Source: Hymenopellis radicata (lineage: Eukaryota; Basidiomycota; Agaricomycetes; Agaricales; Physalacriaceae). Taken from it: a DNA stretch of 16,004 nt. Location: the NCBI GenBank assembly GCA_015501595.1, contig JADNRX010001023.1, positions 1 to 16,004 of the forward strand. Reading direction: 5' to 3'. The notes beneath the pieces were generated by a model. It was given only the letters and a program-made list of their open reading frames with translations, was not told where the DNA came from and did not search any database. The translations under genes were made by a program, and so were the position numbers. Each line of letters begins with the position of its first letter. The first letter of the stretch is position 1. This document shows, one piece after another, positions 15,631 to 16,004 of this stretch.

Positions 15631-16004
15631 CTGACAGCGAAGGATATCAGATCGGGCTGCGAAGAGCAGGTAATATCAGTACGTTTCTCATTTCGTAACG
15701 CCAGTATAACTGACCAAGATAATTTTGATGCAACGAGCACCCATGCAGCGATTGCAAGCTCGACGTCCGCTCGCTTTGGACACGCGAGGTTTCAGTATCT
15801 TGATCTTCCACAAGGCTGGGATGCCGCTACAGTCGGATGCGAACACGGCTCGATATAATAGCAAAATTTTGCGTCCTGTACGAGCTCGACTTTTTCGACG
15901 ACTTGGTGCTGCAAGTGCTTCGAGACCCCCGTTCACGTACAGCGAGCACCACGTATCAGGCAATCGGGGCTTGTGGCTGTAGCCCGTAAGCATACCACCT
16001 GCTA
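15631..16004. other. right edge, no supported gene
   Basis: Overlapping open frames on both strands (15550-15858 and 15725-15982 plus, 15688-15993 minus) compete and none shows a motif. If the minus-strand exon at 15545-15630 is real, its upstream exons should lie here or beyond the window. Confidence 0.3.

Noticed and set aside
1..16004. tRNA genes, rRNA, CRISPR arrays
   Set aside because: No A/B-box or cloverleaf pattern was spotted by eye, no rRNA sequence was recognised, and the repeats present are transposon ends, LTRs or microsatellites. A short or divergent tRNA could still be missed without a scan.

Overview
The window looks like nuclear DNA of a filamentous basidiomycete, most likely an Agaricomycete. 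The genes that can be modelled are split by very short introns (46-59 nt) with GTRNGT donors, CTNAY-like branch points and YAG acceptors. The recognisable broken genes (eukaryotic fused urease, UTP4/cirhin), the F-box protein and the Copia-type and hAT-type elements fit such a genome. This is an accessory, transposon-rich and pseudogene-rich stretch. Species and chromosome cannot be read from the sequence.

Layout. 1-1080 (minus): an unidentified multi-exon gene or pseudogene with a TATA box, running off the left edge. 1290-5010 (minus): remains of a urease gene, split by an LTR retrotransposon (1615-4815) with a 5-bp target duplication. This element carries only gag. Its 5' LTR is itself split by a 1.54-kb inverted-repeat DNA element (1636-3179) with a 2-bp duplication. 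The order of events is therefore readable: decayed urease copy, then the Gag-only retrotransposon (LTRs differ at one position), then the DNA element. 5299-5620 (minus): a candidate two-exon gene tail. 6375-6797 (plus): a broken UTP4 (U3 processome WD40 protein) fragment. 6919-9391 (plus): an F-box gene with one frameshift. A 988-bp non-autonomous hAT element (8324-9311) with an exact 8-bp duplication sits in its last intron or 3' end. 9700-10129: a weak two-exon ORF.

10352-14240 holds the best preserved part: two divergent genes about 1.3 kb apart. By eye they share an approximately 115-residue domain that I do not recognise. The minus-strand gene has two copies and a basic tail. The plus-strand gene has one copy, an acidic and serine-rich linker with a basic cluster, and a C-terminal helical or coiled-coil region, with six coding exons including a 21-nt one. 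14370-15190 (minus) is a multiply frameshifted coiled-coil and proline-rich pseudogene. The right end holds only weak exon candidates.

There is no operon logic here. The value of the window is the dated nest of insertions, the Gag-only retroelement, the unassigned inverted-repeat element and the divergent pair with the shared unknown domain. Several genes differ from an open frame by single-base changes, so assembly error is a real alternative to decay for those.
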